DNA of 64,000 nt from the NCBI GenBank assembly GCA_040285825.1, contig JAUPSS010000003.1, forward strand, positions 2,418,001-2,482,000, written 5' to 3'. Under the pieces are notes generated by a model that was not told where the DNA came from, did not search any database, and saw only the letters and a program-made list of their open reading frames with translations. How positions within the stretch are numbered: position 1 is the stretch's first letter; each line of letters opens with the position of its first letter. The position numbers were made by a program, and so were the translations under genes. The DNA is from Eukaryota sp. TZLM1-RC (taxonomy: Eukaryota; Metamonada: BaSk clade). This document shows positions 31,220-42,044 of the stretch, piece after piece.

Positions 31220-31981
31220 TTATTCTATCCTCGAAAGAACCTCAGCAACTTCATCAGGACTATATAAATGAAACTTACCAGAATCTACCCTTACAGAACC
31301 AATATCTATATTAATATTGGTTACCTTTTCTTCCATGACCTCTTTGAGCACGGATAGTGCCAGTTCTTCAGCTTCAGCAAAAGACATTCCTTTGAAATAA
31401 CGTTCCTCTAGCTGACTCTGGGCAGACTCACTGGCTTGGCCAATCACTTTGGCGTCCCATTCAATGACCGTTCCACTGGGGTCCATGTGGAATAGAGAGG
31501 TTTTACCCCCATCAACGCCGGCAAAAAGGAGGGCAACACCAAAAGGACGGGACATTATACGTTCTTCGGCATCTTCATCTGCAAAGTTAATGGCCAAGTC
31601 TCCTACAGATTCAGCGAGAGATTTGGTTGGCATCGTCTCGTTAAAAGAGAACCAATGGTTTTGTGCTTCTACTCTTGCGTGATCGGTAAGTGTCCTCGCA
31701 TCAGCGGTGAGACCAGAAGAGGCAAGTCCGATGTGTCGATCGATTTCCACTACTTTCTGAACTGATGTGGGCTCGAGCAGAGAAGAAGCTATGCGTTTTT
31801 CCACAACCAAGACAACTCCCTCGTCAGTTTTAATCCCGATAGCGGTAGAACCAAGCTGAAGTCACAAAAGGTGCAGGGAGCAAACCTTAATTGCTTCTAT
31901 GGCATATTCAACTTGGAACAGACGTCCCTCTGGAGAGAAAGTGTTGACACCATGGTCATATTCAGATTGAGAAAGAAACAT
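31220..31981 (-). CDS. PSMA5: 20S proteasome subunit alpha type 5, one 30-nt intron
   Basis: Exons on the minus strand are 31981-31886 (32 codons) and 31855-31220, giving 243 residues, matching the ~241 of animal PSMA5. The proteasome alpha-subunit signature ([20 protein letters not shown]) starts at residue 8. It is followed by the exon junction ...EAIK | [10 protein letters not shown] and by [37 protein letters not shown] and GQASE, all diagnostic of the alpha-5 paralogue. Alpha subunits form the outer rings of the 20S core and gate substrate entry in cytosol and nucleus; they are not catalytic. The start codon is 71 bp from that of a plus-strand ORF, suggesting a shared divergent promoter. 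Confidence 0.96.
31856..31885 (-). other. 30-nt intron in proteasome alpha-5 gene
   Basis: GTTTGC...CTTCAG on the minus strand, phase 0. The flanking exons join at the highly conserved EAIK-LGSTAIG sequence, so the boundary can be set to the base from family knowledge. Confidence 0.95.
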
Positions 31982-32052
31982 GTGAAAGAGATGGGGTAAA
32001 GTGACTTAATAAGGGATAAGACTTAATTGATTCCATCCTCACCTATAGTCAA
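31982..32052. promoter_or_regulatory. Short divergent intergenic region (putative bidirectional promoter)
   Basis: Only 71 bp separate the proteasome start codon from the ATG of the plus-strand ORF. It is AT-rich with no recognised core motif. The promoter role is inferred from layout only. Confidence 0.4.
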
Positions 32053-32241
32053 ATGAACCCAACAGTTTCTCCTATTGACGGCATACCTGAACTCTCACAG
32101 TATTTAGCTTCCTCTGTTACATCACTTCCTACTATTGTTCCTTGCGATGACATTATAGAACATTGGATGTCTGTCTTACAAGCACCTGCTGGCGAATCAA
32201 CCCAGTGTAAACGTATATGGAACCACTACAAAAAGGATTAA
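32053..32241 (+). CDS. Small hypothetical protein (62 aa)
   Basis: Family not recognised. The composition is protein-like, with a predicted helix in the C-terminal half (DDIIEHWMSVLQ, CKRIWNHYKKD), two cysteines and no membrane segment. Its position in a tight cluster, divergent from the proteasome gene and 26 bp from the end of the convergent ORF at 32268-32555, supports a real gene. An unseen upstream exon cannot be excluded, since a CCTATAG acceptor-like site lies just before the ATG. Confidence 0.5.
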   Translation: MNPTVSPIDGIPELSQYLASSVTSLPTIVPCDDIIEHWMSVLQAPAGESTQCKRIWNHYKKD

Positions 32242-32267
32242 TTGTACTTTATTTCCATTTCTTTTTC

Positions 32268-32555
32268 CTAGGTTGCATGTCCCTGAGACTGCTTGTCCTT
32301 AGCAGCAGAACCTTTATTAGACGATTGTTTTCGTGATGTAGACTTTGCTAATAAACTTGGTTTTGATTCTGTTTTTACTTCTCGCGACTCTAGAATATCC
32401 CTATTTGCATATGGGTCTTGTATGTCCAGACTATGTTCTGATTCTATCTCAGGTGGTCTAGCATAGTGTATTTTTTCTCGTTCTGCATCCTCTGCCAGTG
32501 AAGCCCACGCCTTGCGAGCACGTTCCTTTGAGCTTGATGATTTGTTGGGATCCAT
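32268..32555 (-). CDS. Small hydrophilic hypothetical protein (95 aa)
   Basis: Family not recognised. It is highly charged: an N-terminal Lys/Arg/Ala helix (KERARKAWASLAEDAEREK), an acidic middle and a Ser/Lys/Gln-rich basic tail. It is probably largely disordered and may be nuclear. It lies tail-to-tail with the 62-residue ORF. The start MDPNKSSSSKERARK is the only methionine in the frame. Confidence 0.5.
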   Translation of the reverse strand: MDPNKSSSSKERARKAWASLAEDAEREKIHYARPPEIESEHSLDIQDPYANRDILESREVKTESKPSLLAKSTSRKQSSNKGSAAKDKQSQGHAT

Positions 32556-33252
32556 GATAAGGAAGCCAAAAGTAGAGATATCGCGTAACTCAACTCTGGT
32601 TAGTAGGAATCAAAATCGAGCAAATAATGAGCCTTTGTGTGCATAATGCCCAATGAAACACTCTCAACAGGTGGAATTTGGATTTGGGGTTTGTGGTTTA
32701 TTTAGAATCATTAATTTTGGTTCATTAAATTAAAAACAAACAGTTTCATCGGTGCAGTGTTTCAAATATCTTAAGATCTGACAGCAGTCACATAGTTGAG
32801 CATTTCGGAGGAGCACTGGTCATGTGTAGCATCAGATGTTGGGGATTTGGTTGAAACCGACTTTTAATGGTTCACGGTTTAGATTTATAATAAGAATTAG
32901 ATTCATCAACTTCATTTTTTCTCGTTGAATGTTCTCTCAAAGAAGATTGCTTCATGGTTTGTTGTAATTTAATTTAATCAAAACTAAGCATTCATTGCTG
33001 ATGATAGTCAAAATGGACATCACCAGTATTAAAGCTATTTTTATCTCACAAACTCGATTTAGAGTGATCTCAAACTATATACTCTGATTTGAGAGAACAA
33101 TTTATACCACCATCTCGTCATATGAATTCAATGATGAAGAATTGTTACAGCGAATGCCTTGTGATAGTAAACAGATGGAATTTTTGATACGTGAAAGGCA
33201 GAATTAAATTTTATTGATGAAAAAGGAAATTTGTTTGTTCCAAGAATAATTT
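32556..33252. other. Intergenic, no gene seen
   Basis: No ORF of protein-like composition and no terminal repeats. It contains the presumed promoter of the 95-residue ORF and the 3' flank of the giant gene. Confidence 0.5.
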
Positions 33253-36200
33253 TTACTTTCTATAAACAATCAAGTAAATAAATGAAAAAATAAGCCCAAA
33301 AGCTGTAGGTATCACATTCAAAAAACTTCGTAGAAAGAACAGAATAAGAAATGTAACTGTTTGAAATGCTGAATATATTATAAATGGAGTTGATGTGAGT
33401 GGCAAAAGGATCAAAATAGCAAATGTTGAAAATAACTCCTCCAAATGTCTTTGTTGGTTCATTATGAGTATTGATACAAATACCAGCAAGGGAATCAGCA
33501 TGATGACTTCAATGTCAAAGATGCCTCTGTTCAGTTTACTGATCAGACCAGTAAAGCCAGAGATTAAACATGTATTTGCAAAAAATGATCTTCTAAAGTC
33601 TGCATTATGATATAGACTGAGTTTCCACTTCAATAAATGAAAAACCGCAATGATCAATAAACAAAACAAAAGAAAGCCAATATAGTGGCCAAACAAGGAT
33701 GCTGCAAAAGACAACGGTAGGGTTACCAAAACTATATTTCCATTGAATAGAATGGATAAAATCATAACAATTCTGAAGGGACAGGTTAAGGGAATGAGAT
33801 ATCTTATTCTTTTTGCAAGATAATCCGGATGTATTGAACTCATAGACCGATTTAATTTGGATCTGATTTTCGCCTTTCTTTTAGTTGCTTGGTTTACCAG
33901 AAGTTGACTAACTGACAGCAGTGAAATCACAAAAACTAATGATACCAACGACAAAAGAACATATCCAAAGTCGTTTCCAACGCAAACATAACCAAATAGA
34001 ATTGTACCAGGGAGACACTCAGAACAGTATGGCCCTTGAGTGTTGAACCTACATTCATTGTTTTTACATGAATATCGAAAAGGACAGGAAACTGATCCGA
34101 ATTCTGGAGTAAACCTAAACCCATTTGAGAAAGATAGAAAGTTTCCAAAAGAACATGTTCCATATTTGGGACATTCAATACATGCATCACCACTATCAAA
34201 GCGTGATTCTTCACAAACACATAAGCTAGAATTGGTCGCTCCAGGTCGCCGTGTAACTCTGCCAATAGGACAATTAATACAATCATCTGATAATGGGATA
34301 CTACGAAAAGAATTCAAAGGGCATTCTTGACAAGCACCAAAAGATGAAAGATAGGTTCCTAATTTACAATAACAAGCATAATTAAAATGAGCTCTTGTTG
34401 AGTCACAATTGAATAATTGGACTTCAAAAGAAGTGGAGACGTTGTGAAAGTGGAATAAAATTTCAAAAACATATAAAGGTGGTCCAACAACTTCCAAAGA
34501 TTCCCCATTCAAAACAGAGAAGATGATGTCTTCAGGAACTGAAACATCCACTTGGGAGAGAGAAATAGAATTATGTTCTATAGAAAATAAATTCCTAGTT
34601 ACAAGAATTAAATCAAAATGAATCATTTTGCATGTGGCGTAAAAGACATTGTCACGATCACATTTGAGCTCTCTCAATGAATTAATCACAAATTCCTGAT
34701 GATACTCAAAGTACAATGTAAACTCAAAACAAACAGAATCGACAATATTCAAGCATATGGAGTGATCACCAGATTCAACTTTGGAATGAAACAACATGTT
34801 GGTGTCATACAAGGTAAAATTATTATGAGAAAAACTACTTTCAGTAATTAAATTAGATTGATCAAAAACATTAGGGAAGCAACTTACTCGTAGAAAATTC
34901 GAATCTGTACATTCAAACCTCAAGATGAATGTATCAGATGGGGAAATGGAAATATTTCTATCAATCAAGGAGATGTTCTGTGCAGATGAAGGTTCAATTG
35001 TCTTAGAAAAAAATGAGTCCGGGTAATAACAATCATCTGATACAAATTGATAACTTAAAACGACAGAATCAGTAAGGATACCTGCAGAAAGATAATTTTG
35101 AATAAAAAACTGAGCGAAATAATTCAATGACGCAAACTCAAATTCTTGAAATCTGAATTTTCCATCTATTTCAACTTCACTTTCCAGGACAGTTACTCCA
35201 ACGAAATCATTAATTGGTTTCAAACATTTTGTGACTTTGTAACCATAAACTTCAATCTCATAAATTTGAACAGATTCGAATGCGAGAAACACAAGTTCGC
35301 CAACATTTACCAAATTTACCTCAGCGGAACACACAACGGCATCTTCGAAACCATTCAAAAAGGATTGACACATCCAAGATCCTGCAGAGACGTTTGCGAT
35401 AGAGATTGGAGAAAAATTCATCAACGCTGCACAAGACGAATTTGTTGAAACACGAAGCAAATGTATAACGTGATTCTCCTTCAAACTAACTCTAAGTACC
35501 CCGCCCTGACCAAGCTCTGTGAAACACTGTTGAGTAGCAGTTGAGCAACATCTAACTGTGTCAAATAGCGCAGGAGATTGTCCACTTGATAAAGAAATGT
35601 CTACCAACTTTAATAAAGAAACATGTTCTTCAACAAAGCACATCTCCCCAAAGACAGGTTCAACAGGAACATTCACTGTTCCAAGTATCGTGTCATGCAA
35701 CTTTATGGAGAGGAGTGTAAATGGGGAATATTTCGTAATATGAACATCATTGCAAATAATAAAATCTGCTCCAATTATTGAATCAAAAACAAAATCTTCT
35801 ACTGTACAAACGCTATTGCTTGGCAATATTGTGTCAGTGAAGACAATAACATTGTGTGGTTCCAAAATTGAAACTGTTGAGTCTCGTATTTCGAACGTTA
35901 TGTCAAAGATTGCTATCGATGAGACGAAAATTTCACCAAAAACTGGAAATTTGCAGTAGAGATAAACTATATGAATTGGTTCCTCCACTTCATTGACTTC
36001 AAGGACAACATCAACTTTCATGAAACAACGATCATCACGATCTTCTATGATGGTGAAATTCTGAGTAATAGAAAATCCATCCACACCAAGTTGAAAAGAA
36101 GTTTTAGTGCAAGAGAGTTCAAAGTCAATCAAGAGAGTGGTCCTGACCTGCTCCGTAATAACGAAATTAGTTTTGGAAGTAACAACAATTGCGGGATTAT

Positions 36201-39200
36201 CCACTACAGGAACTTCTAGTCGCTTAACAAGCTCCGAATGGGAATGTGTAAGTTTTAATTCAAAAACACACGTTTCGATTGAAACACCAACGGCACTTAT
36301 ATTTAAAAAACGTCCATGTAGATTGCAATAAACATGACAATCTGAAAGAGAGTGCAATGATGCATTGAAAATGTTACCATCAGTTTCCAAGTCAATTGAA
36401 AACTCAAATGGAACATTCAAACCAACAAAATTTGGAACATAATCAGAAGTTATTGGACGTGCAATAATATGGGAATATAGGGTCATGGCAGGTACGTTCG
36501 AGCCAACAAAAACTGAAGTGAAACCCGGATCAATCAAGACTAATTGGCTGCCCAAATACAGGGGTAACGAGAAAAAATTCAATCCAGAGTGCACTTTCAA
36601 CTGAGAATTTTGGAAAAAAACTGGAGGCGCGGTCAGAAAATCATCACAAGAAACATGGAAATGGTTCTCACATTTCCCAAATGAGCATATAGTAAATGGA
36701 AAGATGCCTTTGTGATCGAAGATGACTTCAAATGACAGGGAAGTATCTGACATTGTGTCAGGTAGGAGATCAATGGAATGATTGTTGAAACATAATGTCC
36801 GTTTCCAATCATTTTGGTGAAAATTGGCGAAATTTTGGCCCTCAAGAGTCAAAACGGCTTGAGTCTTCCCGAATCTCCACTGAACCAAAAGTGGAGTTAA
36901 ATGATCAACATTGACAATATCTGGCAAACCAGCCGGAGATGAGCAAATATGAACACTGCATAGCTGTAAGTCATAAATCGCTGCTTGATTTTCTACCTCG
37001 AAAAAAATCTCAATACATTTATCATTAGAATACAAGTAATTTAAGATGTGTAAAAAAGAACTTCCCATGGGAACATAGCGTGAGATCTCCATGTGTTCAA
37101 ACTCAACACAAACAGACAAAGTACAAGTCATCTTTGTAAAGCAAATGTCTTGGAGTGGTGAAACAATGAAATCTATGACTGGAACAGAAATGTGACCAAC
37201 AAATTCTTCAGACAGCTGAACAAGCAATTTCAAAGTATAGATTCCAGACAAATCAAAAGAAAGAATGAAAATATTGGGGTCTTCCACATACCAATCTAGA
37301 TCTACATTACTTGCTATTGTCACTGCATTGCATTTTGATAAAATTGACAGGGGAATGGAAGTATTCAGAGATAATTCCATGTTTGATACACTTGGATTGA
37401 TCTCCATAGGTTTGGTTGAATACTCTGGGAAAAGAATAGGTATAGTAAATGAATTTGAGTTCATATGCCCATTGGATACTGAGACCTGAAGCCCAGTGAA
37501 AGAAATATTACACAAATTGTAAATTTCCACTTCAATCATTGAATAATTCATTTGAACTATATTAAGAGAAACTTCTAAATCAAAATTGAGATTCAAAAAC
37601 TCAATTCTTGGGAAAATATTTCGACCAAAAATAAATATCGTGTCTTGAAATTGATAGACACTAGGAACTGTCTGCTCGATGAAAGGACTGCATATCAGGA
37701 GAAACTTCGATTCAAGAAAATTGACTCCTGGAGCACTGAATTGAAGAGATAGGAGACTGCTTGATTGGTCTAAGGGATAGATATCCCGTAAAACCAAAAT
37801 AAATTGGTTTTCCGCTAGAATGAATTCATAATCCAATGAATGAGCGACCTGAATGTCCACAAAGTAGTCAATTAATTCTGCATTGAAAAAATCAAATTTG
37901 ATAGAATATTCATCTACATCAATACAATCCTCGCTGATGTCGTTAACATGTTCCTTGAGCCAATACATATTCAGATACTGGGCCGGACCATCCACACTAC
38001 TTAATGAATCCAACTGAAGAGATCCAAATAGAACCGGAAGGGATGTATTGAGCGCTAAATTGGACTGAACAAGGTATAAGGAGGTTATTGTTAGTGGTGT
38101 AAGCAAATGAGAAAACGTAATATTGGAATATTCAAAAAATAATTGTGATATCGATATTGTGGAAAAATTGGAAAAATTAATAAATGAATTGAAAACTCTA
38201 ATGTCTCCTGTTATATATATTTCTGGCGATGACTCGGCAGAACCTGAAAAAGTGAAATTTGAATTAATGAAATCCACATCAAAATGAGCTTCATTATAAT
38301 CGCCTTCAAACAAGTAAATAGTGCCGACGTTCCCCATCCGTTCATAGATTTTGCTAAAGGAGGAACAAGGCATTGCGTAAGTCCCACAGCAATCTTCATT
38401 AGTGCCCAATGGAGATAGATAAGAGACCTGGCCTAAATAAGGAAGAACTTGGTGAAGTGTTTCAACCTCCAGATAAGCTGAAGTGATTTCAATATCAAAA
38501 AAGGAAGAACATATGACGTCAAACAATATTCCTGAATGTGAAGAAAAAGAATTGTATAAAAATGGTTGAATTTTAAAATTTGGTGGTAAAAATAGATCAG
38601 AATAATCGATTGAGATGAAACCATTTGCTGTAACATCACCATTAACGACTAATTTTACAGTTTCACTTCTCCTACTAACTAGGCTTAATTCAGAAGAATC
38701 AGTGAGTAATAGATCACCAGTGATTTGCAGCACTTGGCTTTTCGGTTGAAGTAATCCTCTAATTTGTAAATCAGATGAGATCTTTCCGAATCCAGTAAGT
38801 TTAGCATTTGCCTCAACAACTACCTCATTATCCGAACTTAAAAGACCACCAATGAGGTCTAACAAACTTTGGACAACAACCTGAGCTGTTCCTGTTGATG
38901 TAATTATTCCGGAATTTAAGATGTGACTTTTCAAAAGCAATAAACCAGAATTTGACTCAAATTCACCATCAGAACTAATCACAACGTCGGCCTCCAATTC
39001 AACATCATTATCATAATTATTACGCATGACGCCATCGACCAGAATGGACGAGTTACCAGTCTTGTAAACTGCTGGAGGCCTTGGTGATCGCATGAAGAAA
39101 TGGTAATCCCCTGTATCAATTGTTGCAACTCTCTCCTGGCTTAGTTCTGGATCCAAGGTAACTGAACTTGAACCAACATCCCAGCTATAAACTTGGTTAT

Positions 39201-40602
39201 TCATGTCAATAACAAATGCTTGATAGCGACCTCCTGCGATGAATCTTATATTGACAAGATCAGAAATGTGACCAGGGGTTTCTTTGGGAGTACTGGAAGA
39301 TCTCCCAAGTACATTTCCGCAGCTATAAACATCACCTTGTTGGGTGAGAAACACGGAGTAATCTTGACCACAACTTGCTTGAATGACAGTAAAAGATTCG
39401 TAATTAAAGATTGGCTCAACTGAACCACGTTGAGATGGCTCCAAGTACCCTGAGCAAAGCTTTCCCTCCTTGTTGTCTCCTACGGATAAAAGACCTCCCT
39501 GTTGAGTGATGAAGAGGGCATGATACTGACACCCAATCGCACGCAGGACTGGTTCATCAATGGGAACTAAAACTGGACTGAGATTGGAACCTTCCCCTCC
39601 ATCTCCCTGCTGACAGAACTGGTTTGATCCCCAAACTTGTACCGATCCATTACCAAGTGTAGCCAAGCCAGCATCTCCCCCTGCACTGATGTCGACAACA
39701 TCGTAAAGTTCTGAAATGCGTTTCGGGAAAGATTGAGGATATTCATCTCCGTGACCAAGCCTTCCTGCAGCCCCTAATCCCCATGAGTAAACAGTCCCAT
39801 TTCGTGTTCTAGCAAGACTGTATTCCCAGTTAGCAGCCACCTGAACAACGTCAGACAAATCAACAAGTGTAGGTGAAAAAGAATCATCATCTACAACACG
39901 CCCAAGCTGACCATGCTCATTGCTTCCCCACGAGTACAACCTACCATCGCAAGTAACGCCAAGTGAATGGTGACTACCTCCAGTTATGTGACAAAAAGCA
40001 TGGCTAGAGTCCAAAAGTTCAGGTGAATGTGATGAATCTTCCCTCCCTATACCAGTTCGACCATCAGAACCAACACCCCATGCCTTGATGTCACCTGAAG
40101 GAGAAGAACCCTCTTGAATAATAAGTTCAGAGCCAGAAACAAGTTGCAATGAAGAGGAAGTCAGATGTATAACAGTCGATAATCTGCACATTTGCAAAAC
40201 AGAGATGTTGGTGCATAGATGAGTAGATCCATCTACATTTAGATTGGAGAAAGAAACACTGCTTTGTTCAGTATTTGACTCAATAATGACATTATCCAGA
40301 GTTACTGTACCAGAAAGTTGTACATCTTTATGAAAGACAATTTCAAAGCGTATAGTAACATTGGAAGCATAGATAGAGTAAAACTGTGGAATGACATCAA
40401 CCACGATGACCGGACTTCGTTCTCTACCCATCAAAAAGAGACAAGATAAAGGAGTTGGAGGAGATGTCCATGAACTGTTCTGAGACCAAAAAAAGACCTG
40501 CTTGTCATATAAAGGTGGAGTGAGATAGATGTTTTCGCATGAAGCAAGACATAAAAAAGCCAAGAACAAGGATAGTAATGGCAGATTGATCATCTCAATC
40601 AC
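33253..40602 (-). CDS. Giant secreted/membrane protein: RCC1 repeats, beta-rich ectodomain, Cys-rich GCC2/GCC3-like region, multipass C-terminus (2449 aa)
   Basis: Uninterrupted ORF. Signal peptide (LPLLSLFLAFLCLASC) at the N-terminus. Residues ~170-510 hold RCC1 propeller repeats (KAWGVGSDGRTGIG, LYSWGSNEHGQLG, VYSWGLGAAGRLGHG, VQVWGSNQFCQQGDG). Residues ~510-900 look like a parallel beta-helix or adhesin shelf, with a GTNEDCCGTYAMPCSSF turn. About 1100 residues of repeated beta segments follow, including IPT/Ig-like stretches. Residues ~2070-2190 are Cys-rich (CPLNSFRSIPLSDDCINCPIG, SLCVC, CIECPKYGTC), resembling ephrin-receptor-like GCC2/GCC3 modules. About eight membrane helices follow from ~2215 to the end. 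This topology suggests a plasma-membrane or flagellar sensor/adhesin; no ligand or signalling domain is recognisable. Confidence 0.85.
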   Translation of the reverse strand: MIEMINLPLLSLFLAFLCLASCENIYLTPPLYDKQVFFWSQNSSWTSPPTPLSCLFLMGRERSPVIVVDVIPQFYSIYASNVTIRFEIVFHKDVQLSGTVTLDNVIIESNTEQSSVSFSNLNVDGSTHLCTNISVLQMCRLSTVIHLTSSSLQLVSGSELIIQEGSSPSGDIKAWGVGSDGRTGIGREDSSHSPELLDSSHAFCHITGGSHHSLGVTCDGRLYSWGSNEHGQLGRVVDDDSFSPTLVDLSDVVQVAANWEYSLARTRNGTVYSWGLGAAGRLGHGDEYPQSFPKRISELYDVVDISAGGDAGLATLGNGSVQVWGSNQFCQQGDGGEGSNLSPVLVPIDEPVLRAIGCQYHALFITQQGGLLSVGDNKEGKLCSGYLEPSQRGSVEPIFNYESFTVIQASCGQDYSVFLTQQGDVYSCGNVLGRSSSTPKETPGHISDLVNIRFIAGGRYQAFVIDMNNQVYSWDVGSSSVTLDPELSQERVATIDTGDYHFFMRSPRPPAVYKTGNSSILVDGVMRNNYDNDVELEADVVISSDGEFESNSGLLLLKSHILNSGIITSTGTAQVVVQSLLDLIGGLLSSDNEVVVEANAKLTGFGKISSDLQIRGLLQPKSQVLQITGDLLLTDSSELSLVSRRSETVKLVVNGDVTANGFISIDYSDLFLPPNFKIQPFLYNSFSSHSGILFDVICSSFFDIEITSAYLEVETLHQVLPYLGQVSYLSPLGTNEDCCGTYAMPCSSFSKIYERMGNVGTIYLFEGDYNEAHFDVDFINSNFTFSGSAESSPEIYITGDIRVFNSFINFSNFSTISISQLFFEYSNITFSHLLTPLTITSLYLVQSNLALNTSLPVLFGSLQLDSLSSVDGPAQYLNMYWLKEHVNDISEDCIDVDEYSIKFDFFNAELIDYFVDIQVAHSLDYEFILAENQFILVLRDIYPLDQSSSLLSLQFSAPGVNFLESKFLLICSPFIEQTVPSVYQFQDTIFIFGRNIFPRIEFLNLNFDLEVSLNIVQMNYSMIEVEIYNLCNISFTGLQVSVSNGHMNSNSFTIPILFPEYSTKPMEINPSVSNMELSLNTSIPLSILSKCNAVTIASNVDLDWYVEDPNIFILSFDLSGIYTLKLLVQLSEEFVGHISVPVIDFIVSPLQDICFTKMTCTLSVCVEFEHMEISRYVPMGSSFLHILNYLYSNDKCIEIFFEVENQAAIYDLQLCSVHICSSPAGLPDIVNVDHLTPLLVQWRFGKTQAVLTLEGQNFANFHQNDWKRTLCFNNHSIDLLPDTMSDTSLSFEVIFDHKGIFPFTICSFGKCENHFHVSCDDFLTAPPVFFQNSQLKVHSGLNFFSLPLYLGSQLVLIDPGFTSVFVGSNVPAMTLYSHIIARPITSDYVPNFVGLNVPFEFSIDLETDGNIFNASLHSLSDCHVYCNLHGRFLNISAVGVSIETCVFELKLTHSHSELVKRLEVPVVDNPAIVVTSKTNFVITEQVRTTLLIDFELSCTKTSFQLGVDGFSITQNFTIIEDRDDRCFMKVDVVLEVNEVEEPIHIVYLYCKFPVFGEIFVSSIAIFDITFEIRDSTVSILEPHNVIVFTDTILPSNSVCTVEDFVFDSIIGADFIICNDVHITKYSPFTLLSIKLHDTILGTVNVPVEPVFGEMCFVEEHVSLLKLVDISLSSGQSPALFDTVRCCSTATQQCFTELGQGGVLRVSLKENHVIHLLRVSTNSSCAALMNFSPISIANVSAGSWMCQSFLNGFEDAVVCSAEVNLVNVGELVFLAFESVQIYEIEVYGYKVTKCLKPINDFVGVTVLESEVEIDGKFRFQEFEFASLNYFAQFFIQNYLSAGILTDSVVLSYQFVSDDCYYPDSFFSKTIEPSSAQNISLIDRNISISPSDTFILRFECTDSNFLRVSCFPNVFDQSNLITESSFSHNNFTLYDTNMLFHSKVESGDHSICLNIVDSVCFEFTLYFEYHQEFVINSLRELKCDRDNVFYATCKMIHFDLILVTRNLFSIEHNSISLSQVDVSVPEDIIFSVLNGESLEVVGPPLYVFEILFHFHNVSTSFEVQLFNCDSTRAHFNYACYCKLGTYLSSFGACQECPLNSFRSIPLSDDCINCPIGRVTRRPGATNSSLCVCEESRFDSGDACIECPKYGTCSFGNFLSFSNGFRFTPEFGSVSCPFRYSCKNNECRFNTQGPYCSECLPGTILFGYVCVGNDFGYVLLSLVSLVFVISLLSVSQLLVNQATKRKAKIRSKLNRSMSSIHPDYLAKRIRYLIPLTCPFRIVMILSILFNGNIVLVTLPLSFAASLFGHYIGFLLFCLLIIAVFHLLKWKLSLYHNADFRRSFFANTCLISGFTGLISKLNRGIFDIEVIMLIPLLVFVSILIMNQQRHLEELFSTFAILILLPLTSTPFIIYSAFQTVTFLILFFLRSFLNVIPTAFGLIFSFIYLIVYRK

Positions 40603-42044
40603 ATTGAAATCATTATTATTGTGATTGCTGGAATCTATTTGAGAGGTTTCTTTTTCAACAGGAGCACAACCAACTTCCTCTCACACTTTCCCATCTAATT
40701 CACAGACCTTCAACCTTCTGAAAGATGTCTGACATACCCCAGACATCTTTTTGTCGTTTACAGCGCTGTTGCTGCTTGCTGTTTGGTGTGCCTGTGACGC
40801 ACAACAATTATTGTAGCCGTTAGGCATTATGCTAGCTGTGTATATATATGGGTTAGTTAAGGCGGGTTAAGATAAAGATAATTTTATTTAATGTTATTTT
40901 ATATACTTAGGTACTCACTAGTGAGATACCTACAAATACTCTCATTCTCTCGTATTTTAGGGATCACACAGGTCACTATGCTCGGCTAAGGGAACTTTAT
41001 CCATCGCAGATTCTTTACCAAATACACAATCAACAAGTTCCTGTGAAATGAACTCAATTACAACTTTCTCTCAAGGAACAATGAATATGTGTTTCTTAAT
41101 TTGCTTTATTTACATGTTTTCATTGTCTTTTCTTTCAAAAGCAAAAAAACAACAGTGAAGATTTCACAAAGAGATTGAAAAAGATAATAGATGTAGACAA
41201 GTTTGTATCAAGTGTTTGATTTGCAAAGGGAAGACTATCAGTTCAAGTAGGAAATTTTGTGACACATTTTAAAGATTAAATCGTTTGTTTTGTGTTTTAT
41301 TAATTGTTTTGTTTGATTTTGAAAAATAGATAATTTTAAATAAGAAATACTTGATGTCTTTCTATAAAGCACCGGAATTCAATTAGCCATAATGATTGAA
41401 TTGCCGCATTTTTTCCATCGAATCAAACAGTTAGTATTACGTGCGTGATATGTGAATAGAAATCAGATTGAATAAAAGCCCATTTCATAAGGGCAATTTA
41501 TAGTCGAAGATCTCCAGTCTTTGTTCATCGTGGAACCTTGTTTGAAGAGTTTATTGTTGTTTCTGATATCAACATAATAGAGATGAAATGATCACTGATT
41601 TCCTTTTCGGCATAAAAAATCAATTGAAAGAATTTCAATTAGTTAGATTCACACAGTTTCAGACTTCAAAAACTATGTGATTATGGAAAAAAGGTTGTAA
41701 CAAAGCTCATTGTTAATTCAATAAAATAATAAATTTCTGTTTGGTTTATCCTAAGCAGTTTCCAATACTTGAAAAAAATTTCTAACAGCTGTTAAACAGG
41801 TTTAATTTCGTTTACTGTTCAGCAGTTATGACCAGCTCAGCGTAAAAGTCATTATAAATTTAAGTTTTATTTCCATTCATTAATCACTAGAACATTCAAC
41901 AATGTTAAATCGCAACATCTCTCCCAAAAACAAGCATTTGGTTCAAAAATACAGCAGAAAATTCAAGAATATATTCATAATAAAGTTTATTTACTAAATT
42001 ACCATTACATCAACAAAACAAAAATCAATCCCAATTATTAACCA
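40603..42044. other. Intergenic region with a 23-bp near-perfect palindrome
   Basis: No gene seen. AGGTACTCACTAGTGAGATACCT (40909-40931) is palindromic apart from one extra base. It sits inside a segment bounded by TGTGT near 40836 and ACACA near 40970, which could be a short solo LTR of the same style as the other two LTRs in the window. This is unproven. Confidence 0.4.
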
